A stretch of DNA of 64,000 bases, from contig JAEYRB010000059.1 of the NCBI GenBank assembly GCA_023409735.1, forward strand, positions 67,800 to 131,799. The letters run 5' to 3'. This DNA comes from Bacillota bacterium (GTDB taxonomy: Bacteria > Bacillota > Clostridia > Acetivibrionales > DTU013). The translations under genes were made by a program, and so were the position numbers. How positions within the stretch are numbered: the stretch's first letter is position 1; every line of letters begins with the position of its first letter. A model generated the notes under the pieces. The model was not told where the DNA came from. It made no database searches and saw only the letters and a program-made list of their open reading frames with translations. Positions 1 to 8,095 of this stretch are shown one piece after another.

Positions 1-239
1 GCTTTGACCTTGATGTTGTCACACCGTCGGATGCACCCGGTGTAGGTACGCCTATCCAAGGGGGACTAACCTATAGGGAAGCCCACCTTGCAGTTGAAAT
101 GCTGTCAAAAAGGCCGAAGCTACTGTCAATGGAGTTGGTTGAGCTCAATCCTATACTTGACAATCATAATGTAACAGGAGATTTAGCTGTATCAATTATT
201 TGTTCAGTTCTTGGAAAGCGAATCTTCGATAACTATTAA
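1..239 (+). CDS. rocF: Arginase, C-terminal end (gene runs off the left edge)
   Basis: The open frame from base 3 to the stop at 237-239 gives the last 78 residues of an arginase (L-arginine to ornithine and urea, Mn2+-dependent, cytosolic). It contains the family signature FDLDVVTPSDAPGVGTP, whose Asp residues belong to the metal site, followed by GGLTYREAHLA and the C-terminal SMELVELNPILDNHN, which is typical of RocF-type arginases rather than agmatinases. The N-terminal two thirds are outside the window. A Rho-independent terminator follows about 110 bases after the stop, so this is probably the last gene of its transcript. Confidence 0.85.
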   Translation, partial: FDLDVVTPSDAPGVGTPIQGGLTYREAHLAVEMLSKRPKLLSMELVELNPILDNHNVTGDLAVSIICSVLGKRIFDNY

Positions 240-345
240 TTAGTATAGACAAAAAGAAGTGCCCGGAAAAGAAGGGGAGTCATAAAGACAAGTTTTTGCA
301 GATATCTATGAATCTGAACCCACTAAAATGGTAGATTGAATAATA

Positions 346-386
346 AAACACCTCATTTCTCAAATTGGGGAATTGAGGTGTTTTTT
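346..386 (+). terminator. Rho-independent terminator after arginase
   Basis: The arms AAACACCTCA (346-355) and TGAGGTGTTT (374-383) pair around a loop and run into a T tract. The stretch 240-345 between the stop codon and this hairpin shows nothing else. Confidence 0.75.
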
Positions 387-389
387 ATG

Positions 390-455
390 GTGCGCCCGGT
401 GGGCGTACGTTCTATCGGGTGTAAGTCCCCGATCCGCTCGGTAGCCTGTAAAAGT
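390..455 (+). mobile_element. Group IIC intron 5'-end remnant
   Basis: Directly after the terminator's T tract the sequence begins GTGCGCCCGGTGGGCG and continues with CGGGTGTAAGTCCCCG and CCGCTCGGTAGC. This order (GUGYG start, then a GGGUG-aAGUCCC element) matches the 5' part of domain I of bacterial group IIC introns, which are known to insert just downstream of terminator hairpins. No reverse transcriptase (LtrA) frame and no domain V follow; the next gene starts within about 100 bases. It is therefore a truncated remnant. A second copy lies at 51312. The remaining bases to 559 hold no recognisable feature. Confidence 0.45.
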
Positions 456-559
456 TGATGAGGCCCAATGCCAAAATTCATATTTTATCATAGAAGGCCA
501 ATTTTACAGAGTTTTCTTCACAGGCGGCTCCCAAAGAATATGTTGAGTACAAAAAGTTT

Positions 560-1402
560 CTACTCTGTGGGAATCCATTTATAAGAATCCCGTTCATTGG
601 GCTCACTGAACAATGTTAAATTATATAGCACAGACCCGTCGTTTGCATAGGCCTTACCTTCTAACTCCTCCTTTTTTATCATTCCTTTCCAAGTATCCGT
701 GCCATCCCAATCGCTCGATTTATCCCAGAAGAAAGAGACTACTTTTGAATCAATATTTTGCCGCTGCATAGCACCCTCTTTCCCAAGTTCAATATATGCC
801 ACACGTTTATCATTAACTGCCACGGCATATACAATATACAAAGAGTGATTGTTTGAATTAGCATAGGTCTTGCCGGCAATTAACTGTAATTGCGCATCTG
901 GGTCTGAAATATATTTTTTCGGCCATGTAGAAACATATTTCCAGTATGGAAACCGATGAGTCACCTCAACATCCTGATATATTTCATCATTTTCAAAAAT
1001 ATATAAAATACGTTTGTCACCCATTGGCACTGTTTCAATCAACTGCGAATAGCTATCAATCAAATTGCTGGCATAGGCTGCTTTCATAGCGTCAAAACGA
1101 TTTCCATCTGAATACATCAAAGATAGGTAAATAATAATTCCAAGGGTAAGTGTAGTACCAAGTCTCCAATACCATTTTGTTCTACGAAGTCTTTTTGCCA
1201 GTGAGAGGTAGTCGTCTGCCTCATCTTTTTTTGATATCGTTTTAAAAGAAATATTCTCGGCTTTCGTCATTCCTTGATAAAGATAACGGCACTCGTCACA
1301 CTCATACATATGCTCTTCAACAGCTTTTGCGCTGGAATCACTGGCGGTCTTGTCAAGGTATAATGGCAACAAGTCTCTAATTAAATCGCAATTATATTTC
1401 AT
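560..1402 (-). CDS. Anti-sigma factor with zinc-finger (zf-HC2) domain
   Basis: A 280-residue membrane-anchored regulator that would hold the adjacent ECF sigma factor inactive. The N-terminus MKYNCDLIRDLLPLYLD and the HMYECDEC segment (His-x3-Cys-x2-Cys) form the zinc-binding anti-sigma domain. A single transmembrane helix follows at about residues 81-98 (LGTTLTLGIIIYLSL), and the rest is an extracytoplasmic region of unknown ligand. I placed the start at 1402 because GGGAGGAG lies 7 bases upstream; an ATG at 1408 is too close to that site, and the longer frame back to 1477 has no ribosome site. The gene overlaps the sigma gene's end by 11 bases, implying translational coupling. Confidence 0.8.
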   Translation of the reverse strand: MKYNCDLIRDLLPLYLDKTASDSSAKAVEEHMYECDECRYLYQGMTKAENISFKTISKKDEADDYLSLAKRLRRTKWYWRLGTTLTLGIIIYLSLMYSDGNRFDAMKAAYASNLIDSYSQLIETVPMGDKRILYIFENDEIYQDVEVTHRFPYWKYVSTWPKKYISDPDAQLQLIAGKTYANSNNHSLYIVYAVAVNDKRVAYIELGKEGAMQRQNIDSKVVSFFWDKSSDWDGTDTWKGMIKKEELEGKAYANDGSVLYNLTLFSEPNERDSYKWIPTE

Positions 1403-1904
1403 ATCCATACTCCTCCCGAAGTTTATTTTGCAGCTTTGACTTTCCACGCATGAAAATAACTTTAGCTGAGCTTTCACTAATCTTCATCAAGGCACTTATT
1501 TGTGCGTAGGCAAGTTCGGAAAAGATTCGGTAAATCAAAACATCCCTTGTCTTGTTATCAAGGCGCATGATTACTTTTATCGCGTTGTTTAACAGTTCCT
1601 TTGCCTCATAATCCATGCCCGATGAATCAAAAATAAGTGTGGCGTGATCAGCGTGCTCTTCAAATGAAACCTCTCTAGTCCTGCTGTGTCTGCGAAGAGT
1701 GCTGAAATAAAGGTTTTTGCCTATTTGGCACAACCAGGTTTTGATCTGACATTCCCCACGATATCTGTGAAAAGATAGCATAGCTTGATAAAATGTTTCC
1801 TGCGTTAATTCCTCAGCAAGCCCCTGCTGATACCCCGTAAGCCGAAAAAGGAACTTAAAAACATCTTGCCAATAGTCGTTATACAATTTTTCAAATTGGC
1901 TCAT
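1392..1904 (-). CDS. RNA polymerase sigma factor, ECF subfamily
   Basis: A 170-residue extracytoplasmic-function sigma factor. Region 2 is at residues 1-75 (AEELTQETFYQAMLSFHRY, then KTWLCQIGKNLYFSTLRR, the -10 recognition helices). Region 4 is at about 105-165, with a helix-turn-helix ending SSAKVIFMRGKSKLQ. It is co-transcribed with the overlapping anti-sigma gene, the usual two-gene arrangement. The upstream region on the minus strand carries TTTTGTAAC and GTTAC about 20 bases apart, the type of AAC-containing -35 element ECF factors often use on their own promoter. The signal sensed is not evident. Confidence 0.88.
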   Translation of the reverse strand: MSQFEKLYNDYWQDVFKFLFRLTGYQQGLAEELTQETFYQAMLSFHRYRGECQIKTWLCQIGKNLYFSTLRRHSRTREVSFEEHADHATLIFDSSGMDYEAKELLNNAIKVIMRLDNKTRDVLIYRIFSELAYAQISALMKISESSAKVIFMRGKSKLQNKLREEYGYEI

Positions 1905-2007
1905 GCATTTCCCCCTTTTCGGTGTTCTGAATATTTAGTAACAAAAATTTTATGAAAGTTACAAAAGTGTAAAAATATTTCTGATTTAATTAAGCAAATT
2001 GATCGGC

Positions 2008-2224
2008 TTACCCATCATTTGTATAAAGCCTGCCATTCTCGTCTGTCTTTAATCTATCATACCTTCGCCGGATTGAGAGCTGTTCTAATACTTCCATTTT
2101 GGCTTTGTTGCAATGGCTTTGACTACTACCAATACCAAACACCTGGGACCCTTGCCTTTGCAAGTAACTGAGCGGCTTCCAATCCGATATCGGAGGTAGC
2201 ACCTGTAATTACTAATCTTTTCAT
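2008..2224 (-). pseudogene. Short-chain dehydrogenase (SDR), frameshifted fragment
   Basis: From an ATG at 2224 with a GAGGG ribosome site, translation reads MKRLVITGATSDIGLEAAQ, the SDR N-terminus with its glycine-rich NAD(P) motif. The frame then hits a stop. In the next frame the similarity resumes (QVFGIGSSQSHCNKAK, the second beta strand region) and ends after about 40 more residues. The gene therefore has a frameshift and lacks the catalytic Tyr-x3-Lys region. Downstream (1905-2007) no continuation is seen. Confidence 0.65.
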
Positions 2225-2398
2225 TTTTCGCCCTCAACTAATGGCTTACATAGCCAATCCATCCCCAAGTGTGCCAAAATTCAATCGCTCCGGCAGAAAA
2301 GCGGATATAATTATACCGAGAATGATTAAAACAGCAAACGCCTGTCAAGATATAAGAGCGATATTTGGAATTAGACGGTTCGTTTTAGGTATAGAAAT
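2225..2398 (-). pseudogene. Decayed coding remnant between PadR and SDR genes
   Basis: Right after the PadR stop the minus strand reads MTKNEFLYLKRTV and then stops. In another frame a hydrophobic stretch follows (AVLIILGIIISAFLPERLNF, then GTLGDGLAM). A short start that breaks off and a separate membrane-like segment in a different frame look like a small PadR-linked membrane protein gene that has been deleted and frameshifted. No product can be assigned. Confidence 0.35.
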
Positions 2399-2725
2399 TC
2401 ATTCTTTGTCATGCTCATCATCTTCCAATAATGCATTTACTGATTTTGCAAATTCAAAATACTCCGTACGATCTGATTTGTAGTTTTTCCTGCCAAGCTC
2501 AGTGAGAGAATAGTATTTACGTGGCGGACCTCCGCTTTCCTCTTGCAAGTACGTATTAAGCAATCCATCTGCTTTTAGTTTTCTTAGGATAGGGTAAACG
2601 GTACCTTCTGCAATATCGATGTGTTTGGAAAGATAATCAGAAATCTCATATCCATAGCAATCCTGCTTCTTAAGTATGGACAATACACAAAGCTCCAACA
2701 CACCTTTTTTATACTGAGTATTCAC
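2399..2725 (-). CDS. PadR family transcriptional regulator
   Basis: A 108-residue winged-helix repressor of the PadR type. The N-terminal wHTH contains VLELCVLSILKKQDCYGYEI, then AEGTVYPILRKLKADGLL (recognition helix) and GGPPRKYYSLTELGR (wing), followed by a short C-terminal dimerisation helix. The start is a GTG at 2725, preceded by AAGGAG. Two palindromes in its upstream region, shared with the divergent acyl-CoA synthetase, are likely operators, so it probably represses itself. PadR proteins typically control the gene beside them; the original partner may be the decayed genes downstream. Confidence 0.88.
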   Translation of the reverse strand: MNTQYKKGVLELCVLSILKKQDCYGYEISDYLSKHIDIAEGTVYPILRKLKADGLLNTYLQEESGGPPRKYYSLTELGRKNYKSDRTEYFEFAKSVNALLEDDEHDKE

Positions 2726-2756
2726 AAAATATCTCCTTCGTAATTAGACTATCTAC

Positions 2757-2809
2757 ACTACTATATTATATACAGTAGTAAAGTCAATACTATTAGAGTC
2801 AATAGTATT
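2757..2809. promoter_or_regulatory. Two palindromes, probable PadR operators
   Basis: A 23-base imperfect palindrome with arms ACTACT (2757-2762) and AGTAGT (2774-2779), and a second with arms AATACTATT (2786-2794) and AATAGTATT (2801-2809), lie 30-85 bases upstream of the PadR start. Long AT-rich dyads here are usual PadR sites. The rest of the gap to 2997 is AT-rich with no gene. Confidence 0.5.
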
Positions 2810-2997
2810 CTAGAAAGAGTATACTCTTGCGTATTTGATACATGGCTAAAAATGTTACAGGTAGAAAGATTAACTAACAATTATCTTGTAAATTCTATTA
2901 ATATAGCATATAATTATTACCAGGTAATATAAATAGGTAATAGATATAATTTCTTTAGCTGTGTACAGACTAATATAAAGCTGATTGGAGTGAATTT

Positions 2998-4908
2998 ATG
3001 AATAAGGGGATACGTATCTTTGAAGAGAATGGCAGGAGAGTTGTTGAGGGCCTTGGTTATTACAAATCAAAGCAAGTAAGCGATTTACGTGAGCTTATCA
3101 GAAATAGTGCCGATATGTATGGCTCCGCTGTTGGCTTTAAGTTTAAAGATAATAATGGACATATAATTTACAAAACATATATTGATTTCAGGGATGAAAT
3201 AGATTATCTAGGGACAGCTCTTTTATCTATAGGCCTCAAGGACAAGAGAATTGCTGTTATTGGAGAAAACCGTTATGAGTGGGCTGTTGCTTACTACGCT
3301 GTTGTTAATGGAACAGGAGTAGCAGTACCGCTGGACAAGTACCTACCGCAGAACGAGACTGAAAACCTTATTGTACGCAGTGAATCCAGCGCTATTTTTT
3401 ACACAGGCAAATTTCATGATATGATGCTGGAAATTGCAAAAACGAATGAACATATTATGTATTACATCTGTATGGATGATTCTGTTGCTTTACCTGCTGA
3501 GGATAAAAGGTTTATGCTTATGTCAGGTCTTTTGACAAATGGAGGACAACGGCTCAGTAATGGTGACAGGGCATTTTTGGATGCGGCTGTTGACAGGGAT
3601 AAAATGAGTGTCCTGCTGTTTACCTCAGGTACTACGAGCACATCAAAGGGAGTTATGCTTTCTCATTCCAATATTGCTGCTAATGTGACATCAATGACTA
3701 CGATAATATATGCAGGCCCGGGTGATGTTCATCTTTCGCTGCTGCCCCTGCACCATACCTTTGAAAACAGTGTAGGCATGCATTATATGATCCTATGTGG
3801 TGTATGTATTGCTTATTGCGAGGGCATACGGCATATAGCCCAGAACATGGAGGAATACGGTGTCACTGTACTTGTTGCGGTTCCTGCGATAATTGAAGCA
3901 ATGTACAAGAAGCTGCAGGAGGGAATAAGAAAATCAAACAAGAAAAGGCTGCTTGACATACTTGGCGGAGTGTCAGAGATGTTAATGCTTGTTGGAATAG
4001 ATGCTAGGAGAAAGATATTTAAAAGTGTATTAAAAGCATTTGCGCCGAAACTGAGGCTTATTGCATCCGGTGCGGCATCATTAGACCCATCTGTAGTTAC
4101 AGGCTTTGGCAGATTTGGAATCGAGGTGCTTCAGGGCTATGGTCTTACCGAAACATCACCTCTGATTGCTGCAAACAATGATTTTATCAGTATTCCAGAA
4201 ACTGTAGGTGTTCCGATGCAAGGAATTGGAGTGGCAATAGATGCACCTGATGAAAATGGAATGGGAGAGATCATTGCGAGGGGACCGAATGTAATGCTGG
4301 GCTACTTCGGTGACCCTGAAGCCACGAAACAGGTTATTGACGCTGAGGGCTGGTTTAGAACAGGAGACCTGGGCATCATTGATAAAAATGGAATACTAAA
4401 AATAACAGGCAGGTTAAAGTCTATGATAGTCTTCAACAATGGCAAGAAGGCGTTCCCTGAGGAATATGAGCTACTGCTCAATAATATCCCTGGTGTCAAG
4501 GAATCCTTTGTATGGGGAAATAGAGCTGCTGATGGTGATATTCAGATATGTGCAGAGCTTGTCATAGATAAGGATTTTTATGCTAAAAGGGGCAGGGATA
4601 AGCTGCAGATGGAAGGATCAACGCTAGCATCAGCGTCAGCATCAGTGTCAGCATCAGATTCGGCATTAGAATCGGTATTCGGACTAGCATCTGAATTTGG
4701 TGCTGCCATTAAGGATATCAACAGCTCTTTGCCGCAGTATAAGATAATCAGATACTTTGTTATAGCTAGCGAAGAGATTATCAAAACAACGACATTGAAA
4801 ATTAAAAGAAATGTTGAGTATGAGAAGATAGCTTCTATATTGAACCTGGCGGGCACTGATATGAGAAGGGCTTCAGGTAAGGTGCTTGAGAGGCTCTCAG
4901 AGATGTAA
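2998..4908 (+). CDS. AMP-dependent acyl-CoA synthetase (long-chain fatty acid-CoA ligase type)
   Basis: A 636-residue adenylate-forming enzyme that activates a carboxylic acid with ATP and CoA. The phosphate-binding motif LFTSGTTSTSKG is near residue 207, GYGLTETSPL near 380, GWFRTGDLG near 452, and the C-terminal KTTTLKIKRN segment carries the catalytic Lys region. The length matches long-chain FadD/FAA-type ligases. Unusually, the C-terminal domain (around residues 541-560) carries a Ser/Ala-rich linker encoded by hexanucleotide repeats (4621-4680). Start ATG 2998 follows TTGGAGTGA. It is divergent from padR. The actual substrate is unknown. Confidence 0.85.
   Translation: MNKGIRIFEENGRRVVEGLGYYKSKQVSDLRELIRNSADMYGSAVGFKFKDNNGHIIYKTYIDFRDEIDYLGTALLSIGLKDKRIAVIGENRYEWAVAYYAVVNGTGVAVPLDKYLPQNETENLIVRSESSAIFYTGKFHDMMLEIAKTNEHIMYYICMDDSVALPAEDKRFMLMSGLLTNGGQRLSNGDRAFLDAAVDRDKMSVLLFTSGTTSTSKGVMLSHSNIAANVTSMTTIIYAGPGDVHLSLLPLHHTFENSVGMHYMILCGVCIAYCEGIRHIAQNMEEYGVTVLVAVPAIIEAMYKKLQEGIRKSNKKRLLDILGGVSEMLMLVGIDARRKIFKSVLKAFAPKLRLIASGAASLDPSVVTGFGRFGIEVLQGYGLTETSPLIAANNDFISIPETVGVPMQGIGVAIDAPDENGMGEIIARGPNVMLGYFGDPEATKQVIDAEGWFRTGDLGIIDKNGILKITGRLKSMIVFNNGKKAFPEEYELLLNNIPGVKESFVWGNRAADGDIQICAELVIDKDFYAKRGRDKLQMEGSTLASASASVSASDSALESVFGLASEFGAAIKDINSSLPQYKIIRYFVIASEEIIKTTTLKIKRNVEYEKIASILNLAGTDMRRASGKVLERLSEM
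4621..4680 (+). repeat. In-frame hexanucleotide repeat (RCRTCA-like) inside the acyl-CoA synthetase
   Basis: About nine degenerate copies of a six-base unit (GCATCA, GCGTCA, GTGTCA, GATTCG and similar) encode alternating Ser and Ala/Val. The repeat keeps frame because the unit is a multiple of three, so copy changes would lengthen or shorten a flexible linker. Confidence 0.6.
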
Positions 4909-5062
4909 GTATAAAGAGTTTGTTACAAAACTGTTAGATTTGGTGTCGGAACCATGGGGATAGTGGAAAAAAAGACTATAGGCAATGGCGGTTGCACCAT
5001 TTACCAAGGACGTTTTAAATAGTAAACTATGTATTAGATATTGAAGGGAAAGTAAATTTAAT

Positions 5063-5314
5063 ATGAATACTAGTGAAAATGAATTACTGTTAAATTTAGA
5101 TAAGCTGCATACAACCGATTTGGGGATTGTTCGAATCAGGAGAAATATCTCATTAAGCGCTGATGATGTAGTAGGTTGGTGTAAATCAATGATACTAGAT
5201 ATGAATTCTTCAATAACAAGGAAAGGCAAGAACTGGTATATAGATATATATAATTATTTAATTACGGTAAATTGTCATAGCTATACTATAATAACGGTGC
5301 ATATGAAGAAATAG
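5063..5314 (+). CDS. DUF3781 family protein
   Basis: An 83-residue protein matching the small DUF3781 family, recognised by LDKLHTTDLGIVRIRRN, DDVVGWCKSMILD and the C-terminal RKGKNWYIDIYNYLITVN and HSYTIITVH. The function of the family is unknown. The first residues after ATG 5063 fit the family start; the ribosome site (GAAGGGAAAG) is weak and rather far upstream. It stands alone between the acyl-CoA synthetase and the repeat array that follows. Confidence 0.7.
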   Translation: MNTSENELLLNLDKLHTTDLGIVRIRRNISLSADDVVGWCKSMILDMNSSITRKGKNWYIDIYNYLITVNCHSYTIITVHMKK

Positions 5315-5378
5315 TTATCAATAATAAAATGAGATTTCAAAAATTACCATAGGTCGGTTTTAGAACACTTGAACATTA

Positions 5379-5577
5379 AATAAACACCGTCGGGGCATCT
5401 AACACTCGAGACTTTTTACTGTAGACCTTCGGTCAACGCCATTAACAGCAGTCTCGGGGGCATCTAACACTCGAGACTTTTTGCTGTATACCTTCAGTCT
5501 GCGCCATAAATAAAAGTCTCGGGGACATCTAACAATCGAGACGTTTTGCTTAACCCTTCGGTCTACACCATAAATAA
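5379..5577 (+). repeat. Three tandem copies of a ~65-bp dispersed terminator-like element
   Basis: Three head-to-tail units (about 5379-5443, 5445-5513, 5514-5577) each contain a hairpin with arms AGTCTCG and CGAGACT plus a T run, then GCTGTAGACCTTCGGTC or a variant with its own small hairpin, then CGCCAT(A)AA. Single copies of the same element occur at 43508 (same strand), 56541 and 62058 (opposite strand). Copies sit at the 3' ends of transcription units. Confidence 0.7.
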
Positions 5578-5608
5578 AAAGGTGAAAGCAGTTTTTGCTT
5601 TCACCTTT
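5578..5608 (-). terminator. Bidirectional hairpin terminator
   Basis: Perfect 13-base arms AAAGGTGAAAGCA and TGCTTTCACCTTT with a 5-base loop and a T run in the minus direction; it would end transcription of the isomerase gene to the right. Between it and that gene (5609-5712) a minus-strand frame from ATG 5673 reads MKPMDVRLLKGMLQAGEV and runs through the hairpin; it may be a gene remnant but cannot be named. Confidence 0.65.
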
Positions 5609-5712
5609 ATCTTACCCGTTACTTCACCGGCTTGCAGCATTCCTTTTAGCAGCCTGACATCCATCGGCTTCATACGGAAATTATGCCTTACTTACAATCT
5701 GAGCAAATAAGC

Positions 5713-7191
5713 TTATGCAAACGGGTTCTCTTTCGGATAAAGCATACCCTTTGGCTGGTTGAATGAAATATTCTCAACACCCAGGAACTTGAATACTTCA
5801 AACAATTCCTTGCCGAAGTGTCCGAAGGCTACAGCACCGTGATGAGGATAATTGCCTCCTACAAGAGCGTAGCGGTAGAATCTGCCCATTTCAGGAATAG
5901 CGAATACTCCAATTCCTCCGAAGGAACGAGTCTTAACCTTAAGAACCTCACCCTGAGCAACATATGCGCAAAGCTTTCCGTCAGCTGTGCTTTGCAGTCT
6001 GTAGAAAGTAATATCTCCAGGTATGATATCACCCTCAAGAGTACCATTGGTTACCTCTATTGGAAGTGATCTTGCCATTATCTTCTGGTATTTCATCTCA
6101 CAGAAGGACAGCTTGCAGGATGGAGTATTTCCGCAGTGGAAGCCCATGAAGGTGTCATCAAAGGTGTAATTATATTTACCCTTTATTTCAGAGTTGTACA
6201 TATCCTTTGGTACTGTATTGTTAATATCAAGGAGCGTAACTGCATCCTTGCTGATAACGGTACCTATGAATTCGCTGAGTGCACCATAAATATCAACTTC
6301 ACATGATACAGGGATTCCTCTTCCTGTAAGTCTGCTGTTTACATAGCATGGAACACAGCCGAACTGTGTCTGGAATGCAGGCCAGCATTTCCCGGCTATT
6401 GCTACATATTTGCGGCTGCCTTTGTGAGCCTCTACCCAATCAAGTAGGGTAAGCTCATATTGAGCAAGCTTTTCGAGAATCTCCGGCCTTTTATTACCAT
6501 TGCCAAGCTCCTTAGCCATATCGGCAACAACCTCAGGTATGCGCTTGTCTCCGGCGTGCTTGTTGAAAGCCTCAAAGAGGTCGAGCTCGGAATTCTCTTC
6601 GATCTCAACGCCAAGATTATACAGCTGCTTGATCGGTGCGTTGCATGCCAGGAAATCCTGGGGACGAGGACCAAAGCTGATTATCTTCAAATTGCGTACT
6701 GCAATGATAGCACGGGCAATAGGAGCGAATTGTGCAATTGCGTCTGCACATTCTTCTGCGTCTCCTACCGGTGAATGAGGAATATATGCGTTCAGATTTC
6801 TAAGGCTGAGGTTATAGCTGCAGTTAAGAAGTCCGCAGTATGCATCTCCTCTGTCGTCTAATAGGCTATCGCCGGATTCCTCTGAAGCGGCTATGACCAT
6901 AGCAGGACCATCAAAATACTTAATGAGCAGAGTCTCAGGCGTCTCAGGACCGAAATTGCCAAGGAAAACTACAAGTGCATTACATCCGGCAGCATTGATA
7001 TCAGCCAATGCTTTCTGCATGTCCTTTTCATTTTCTATACAAACAGGGCATTCATATAATTCTCCGGAATCTCCGAATTTTTTTTTGTAAGCAGCAACAA
7101 TTTTTTCCCTACGTCCAATGGAGAGGCTCATAGGGAAGCAGTCACGGCTTACTGCAACCAAACCTATTTTTTCTTGCGGTAAGTTATTCAT
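5713..7191 (-). CDS. L-fucose isomerase family protein
   Basis: A 492-residue protein of the L-fucose/L-arabinose isomerase fold, which interconverts aldoses and ketoses using a divalent metal. The N-terminal Rossmann-like half has KIGLVAVSRDCFP and NALVVFLGNFGPE. The C-terminal half has the conserved FGCVPCYVNSRLTGRGIPVS, CEVDIYGALSEF (acidic metal-site region), TFMGFHCGNTPSC and the late GNYPHHGAVAFGHFG with the His pair. The substrate could be L-fucose or another sugar; the paralogues in Clostridia are rarely characterised. GGGGGTAAC precedes ATG 7191. The gene is single and separated from the fucosidase-bearing island by about 17 kb, so a link is only suggestive. Confidence 0.75.
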   Translation of the reverse strand: MNNLPQEKIGLVAVSRDCFPMSLSIGRREKIVAAYKKKFGDSGELYECPVCIENEKDMQKALADINAAGCNALVVFLGNFGPETPETLLIKYFDGPAMVIAASEESGDSLLDDRGDAYCGLLNCSYNLSLRNLNAYIPHSPVGDAEECADAIAQFAPIARAIIAVRNLKIISFGPRPQDFLACNAPIKQLYNLGVEIEENSELDLFEAFNKHAGDKRIPEVVADMAKELGNGNKRPEILEKLAQYELTLLDWVEAHKGSRKYVAIAGKCWPAFQTQFGCVPCYVNSRLTGRGIPVSCEVDIYGALSEFIGTVISKDAVTLLDINNTVPKDMYNSEIKGKYNYTFDDTFMGFHCGNTPSCKLSFCEMKYQKIMARSLPIEVTNGTLEGDIIPGDITFYRLQSTADGKLCAYVAQGEVLKVKTRSFGGIGVFAIPEMGRFYRYALVGGNYPHHGAVAFGHFGKELFEVFKFLGVENISFNQPKGMLYPKENPFA

Positions 7192-7595
7192 AATGTTACC
7201 CCCATAATTTGTTATAATAAATTAAATAACGTATATGGATATCTAATTAGGAATTAGGCATCCGTATATAGTAATATTATCAGATACAGTACAAGAATTC
7301 TACAGTTAATAAAAAAATTGTGTAATTAATATTTATGTTAATTGATTCCTTCAATAGCTGATGTTAGAGGTATTTACTATGTATTTTATGCTTACTCTGA
7401 ATTGCGGTATATAGCAGGTGCAGAAGAAAGCAATCAGCTAGTCATTGTGATGCTAAATATTTATGTTATAGGGCAAATGCTTGGAGAAATTATCTTGACA
7501 ACATTGTATGCTAAACATAAAATTGTGTTGAAGTTTCAGCTTTATTCAGCTTATTTAGTTTATAAGCAACATAGAGGACACATGAGGGAGAGAAT
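7192..7595. other. Intergenic region, promoter-like AT-rich DNA
   Basis: This 404-base gap separates the divergent isomerase and DUF3842 genes. It is very AT-rich, with -10-like TATAAT/TATTAT hexamers on both strands, but no -35/-10 pair stands out. An 85-codon frame from 7342 runs into the next gene's start and lacks a ribosome site, so I do not call it. Confidence 0.4.
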
Positions 7596-8009
7596 ATGAT
7601 AATTGCTGTGATAGATGGTCAGGGTGGGGGTATAGGAAAGCTGCTTGTGGAAAAGCTGCGGAAGGAATTACCGGACATTGAAATAATAGCATTGGGAACT
7701 AATTCTCTTGCTACCTCCAACATGATAAGGGCCGGAGCTGACGAAGGAGCAACGGGGGAGAATGCAATAGTAATAAATGCTTCAAGGGTAGATGTAATTG
7801 TCGGTACCGTAGGAATTATTGCTGCAAACTCAATGCTTGGCGAGCTTACACCGGCAATGGCGGCAGCAATTGCCGAGAGCCCTGCAAAAAAGCTGCTGCT
7901 GCCTCTGAATAGATGCAATATAGAGATTGTAGGAACTGAAAAAAGTGAATCTTTTCCAGCTCTTGTTGATAAAGCTGTTAAAGCATTGAAGGAAAATATG
8001 TCAAAATAA
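7596..8009 (+). CDS. DUF3842 family protein
   Basis: A 137-residue protein matching the DUF3842 family of Clostridia. It begins MIIAVIDGQGGGIGKLLVEK, a glycine-rich nucleotide-binding-like loop after the first strand, then IEIIALGTNSLATSNMIRAG and a conserved C-terminal LLLPLNRCNIEIVGTE. The fold looks Rossmann-like; the function is unknown. The ribosome site GGGAGAG lies close upstream of ATG 7596. It has no operon partner. Confidence 0.75.
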   Translation: MIIAVIDGQGGGIGKLLVEKLRKELPDIEIIALGTNSLATSNMIRAGADEGATGENAIVINASRVDVIVGTVGIIAANSMLGELTPAMAAAIAESPAKKLLLPLNRCNIEIVGTEKSESFPALVDKAVKALKENMSK

Positions 8010-8095
8010 ATTTATACGTTTATATGTACTGCCTGGCTCTGTATTCATCGTTTCTGTATCACGTTTCGACTTCTATACTATCTGATGCTGATGGC

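Noticed and set aside
2241..2483. 80-codon plus-strand frame opposite padR
   Set aside because: It runs antisense through padR and the decayed region; no ribosome site or family resemblance.
4578..4856. Minus-strand frame rich in Asp/Ala repeats
   Set aside because: It is the antisense shadow of the hexanucleotide repeat in the acyl-CoA synthetase.
7342..7599. 85-codon plus-strand frame before the DUF3842 gene
   Set aside because: No ribosome site, AT-rich composition, and its end overlaps the start and ribosome site of the real gene.
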